In this document: positions 5,620 to 6,497 of the stretch, one piece after another
Position numbering within the stretch: position 1 is the stretch's first letter
How the letters are laid out: each line of letters begins with the position of its first letter
Assembly (NCBI GenBank): GCA_938002705.1
Contig: CALLAG010000349.1
Location: 1 to 6,497, forward strand
DNA: 6,497 nt
DNA from: an uncultured Saprospiraceae bacterium
GTDB taxonomy: Bacteria > Bacteroidota > Bacteroidia > Chitinophagales > Saprospiraceae
Direction: 5' to 3'
Translations under genes and position numbers: made by a program
Notes under the pieces: model-generated
The model's database searches: none
The model's input: the letters and a program-made list of their open reading frames with translations, nothing else
What the model was told of the DNA's origin: nothing

Positions 5620-5656
5620 ATTTTCCCCCGCTGGCGGGGGTTAGGGGGTGGAAAAT
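5620..5656. repeat. GC-rich hairpin nested in an outer inverted repeat, with a G-rich run
   Basis: CCCCCG (5625-5630) and CGGGGG (5635-5640) form a perfect 6-bp GC stem with a CTGG loop. A second G5 run follows after TTA (5644-5648). An outer pair ATTTTCC (5620-5626) and GGAAAAT (5650-5656) encloses the block, overlapping the inner stem by two bases, so alternative folds compete. It is about 34 bases past the stop of the minus-strand T9SS gene. It looks like a Bacteroidota intergenic repeat that I have seen before, but I cannot name a family. Confidence 0.7.
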
Positions 5657-5690
5657 TTGTATAGGTCATGACACTGAAGAAAATTGTCAA

Positions 5691-6497
5691 TCACTCCACC
5701 TTAACAACTATCGAAGTATATATAAGTCTCTCCCGATTATCCTCAGGCAAAAACTCCACACTATAACTCCCAACAGCCAACCCAGATAAGTCAACCTGAA
5801 CCTCACCTCGATACTCATCTTGATCACCTTGCCAAGCCATCTGCCCCATCATATCAAAAACAACCAACAGTCCACGTTGATCCTCAGGAATCTCCACAGT
5901 CACAATGTTCCTCACTGGATTAGGATACACTGTCATATCACGCCTATAATAGACCTGCTCACCGAAGACACTCATAAGCGTAGGATCACAAACCTCTGCC
6001 TCATCTACTCGCCATCGAGGGAAGTTAGGATAGCTACCAGTAGAAGATGCCTGAGGTAATCTTAATCCTCTCTCTACGAAGTTACAAGCCAGTCCCTTCT
6101 CGTCAGGTTTATGTATGACATGCATGATATTAGAACCACTGCCTGGTCTGACATAGATCTTACAATCTGGTGCCAGAGCACTCATAAAAAACGTGGTGCC
6201 AAATGGATCTTGCACACCATCGTAGGTGTCTATAAGTATCTTCCCGTCCTCAAGATCGTCCTCCCATAAGTCTACCTGATATAAAGAATCTGTAGCGGAT
6301 AGATATACGAATCGAGAATTAGGGCTGAACTCTACACTTCCAGATTTGAAATTCTCAGGAGCCGTGAATGCTAAGCTCTTGAAGTTAGAAAATTGTCCTG
6401 TCGCTCTATCAAAATCATAAACCCATAGACCATTAGACAATGTAAAAAAAGCATACTTAGTGCCATCAGGAGAAAACTTAGCATCACCAGTGGAGGT
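5691..6497 (-). CDS. T9SS type A sorting domain-containing beta-propeller protein (partial, 5' end outside window)
   Basis: This is the last 268 residues of a secreted protein. The frame is open to the window edge, and no convincing start is present: the earliest start-like codon is an internal TTG at 6440. The N-terminal part shows WD40/TolB-like blade repeats, seen as GDAKFSPDGTKYAFFT (~4-19) and SGSVEFSPNSRFVYLSATD (~52-70), followed by SALAPDCKIYV (~106-116). A stretch with CNFVERGLRLPQ and SYPNFPRWRVDE (~138-166) recalls propeller proteins of Saprospiria. The C-terminal ~80 residues (189-268) are a type A sorting domain with YPNP at 191-194, then GLLVVFDMMGQ and GLAVGSYSVEFL. The protein would cross the inner membrane by Sec and the outer membrane by T9SS, and be released or surface-attached. 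The substrate or role is unknown. Confidence 0.9.
   Translation of the reverse strand, partial: TSTGDAKFSPDGTKYAFFTLSNGLWVYDFDRATGQFSNFKSLAFTAPENFKSGSVEFSPNSRFVYLSATDSLYQVDLWEDDLEDGKILIDTYDGVQDPFGTTFFMSALAPDCKIYVRPGSGSNIMHVIHKPDEKGLACNFVERGLRLPQASSTGSYPNFPRWRVDEAEVCDPTLMSVFGEQVYYRRDMTVYPNPVRNIVTVEIPEDQRGLLVVFDMMGQMAWQGDQDEYRGEVQVDLSGLAVGSYSVEFLPEDNRERLIYTSIVVKVE

Larger units (their letters stand above)
5408..5690. other. Intergenic region between convergent genes
   Basis: No credible gene lies in these 283 bases; the open frame that crosses its right part (from 5589) overlaps the T9SS gene on the opposite strand and has no recognisable content. The region is largely filled with the repeats and hairpins listed separately. 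The stretches 5461-5491 and 5657-5690 show nothing notable. Confidence 0.7.

Noticed and set aside
5589..6059. Two plus-strand open frames (5589-5789 and 5820-6059)
   Set aside because: Both overlap the T9SS sorting domain and propeller coding sequence on the opposite strand, and the first also runs through the GC hairpin; neither shows domain features.

Overview
The window looks like AT-rich chromosomal DNA of a Bacteroidota bacterium, most likely from the Saprospiria (Lewinella/Saprospiraceae-like). Three things point there: a fused SecDF protein, a secreted beta-propeller ending in a type IX secretion (T9SS, type A) sorting domain, and promoter-like boxes of the Bacteroidota TAnnTTTG type. 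The genus is inference. No phage, transposase, CRISPR, rRNA or tRNA gene is visible.

Layout. Positions 1-489 hold an imperfect tandem duplication with a 296-base period. Each copy carries the 3' end of a small coding region plus a 3' non-coding module with two AGA-loop hairpins. The right copy is the end of a complete minus-strand gene (437-958) resembling the DUF6155 family. The left copy belongs to a 50-residue reading frame whose first half is unrelated. Next comes secDF (1073-4168, minus), with a strong intrinsic terminator after its stop and a perfect TAnnTTTG box before its start. A small predicted lipoprotein of unknown function (about 4345-4719, minus) is followed on the plus strand by a BON-LysM protein of the Kbp/YgaU type (4864-5346) with its own terminator. 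A 283-base intergenic stretch (5408-5690) is packed with decayed repeats and hairpins, including a GC-rich hairpin next to a G-rich run. The right end is the 3' portion of a T9SS cargo protein (5691-6497, minus) that continues beyond the window.

How the genes work together. There is no evidence of a multi-gene operon: secDF and kbp each have a terminator, and the genes are separated by non-coding gaps. SecDF would help move Sec substrates across the inner membrane, including the lipoprotein and the T9SS cargo, but that link is general rather than local. I see no convincing new multi-gene system. The most unusual material is non-coding: the duplicated hairpin modules at the left end and the composite repeat island at 5405-5656.
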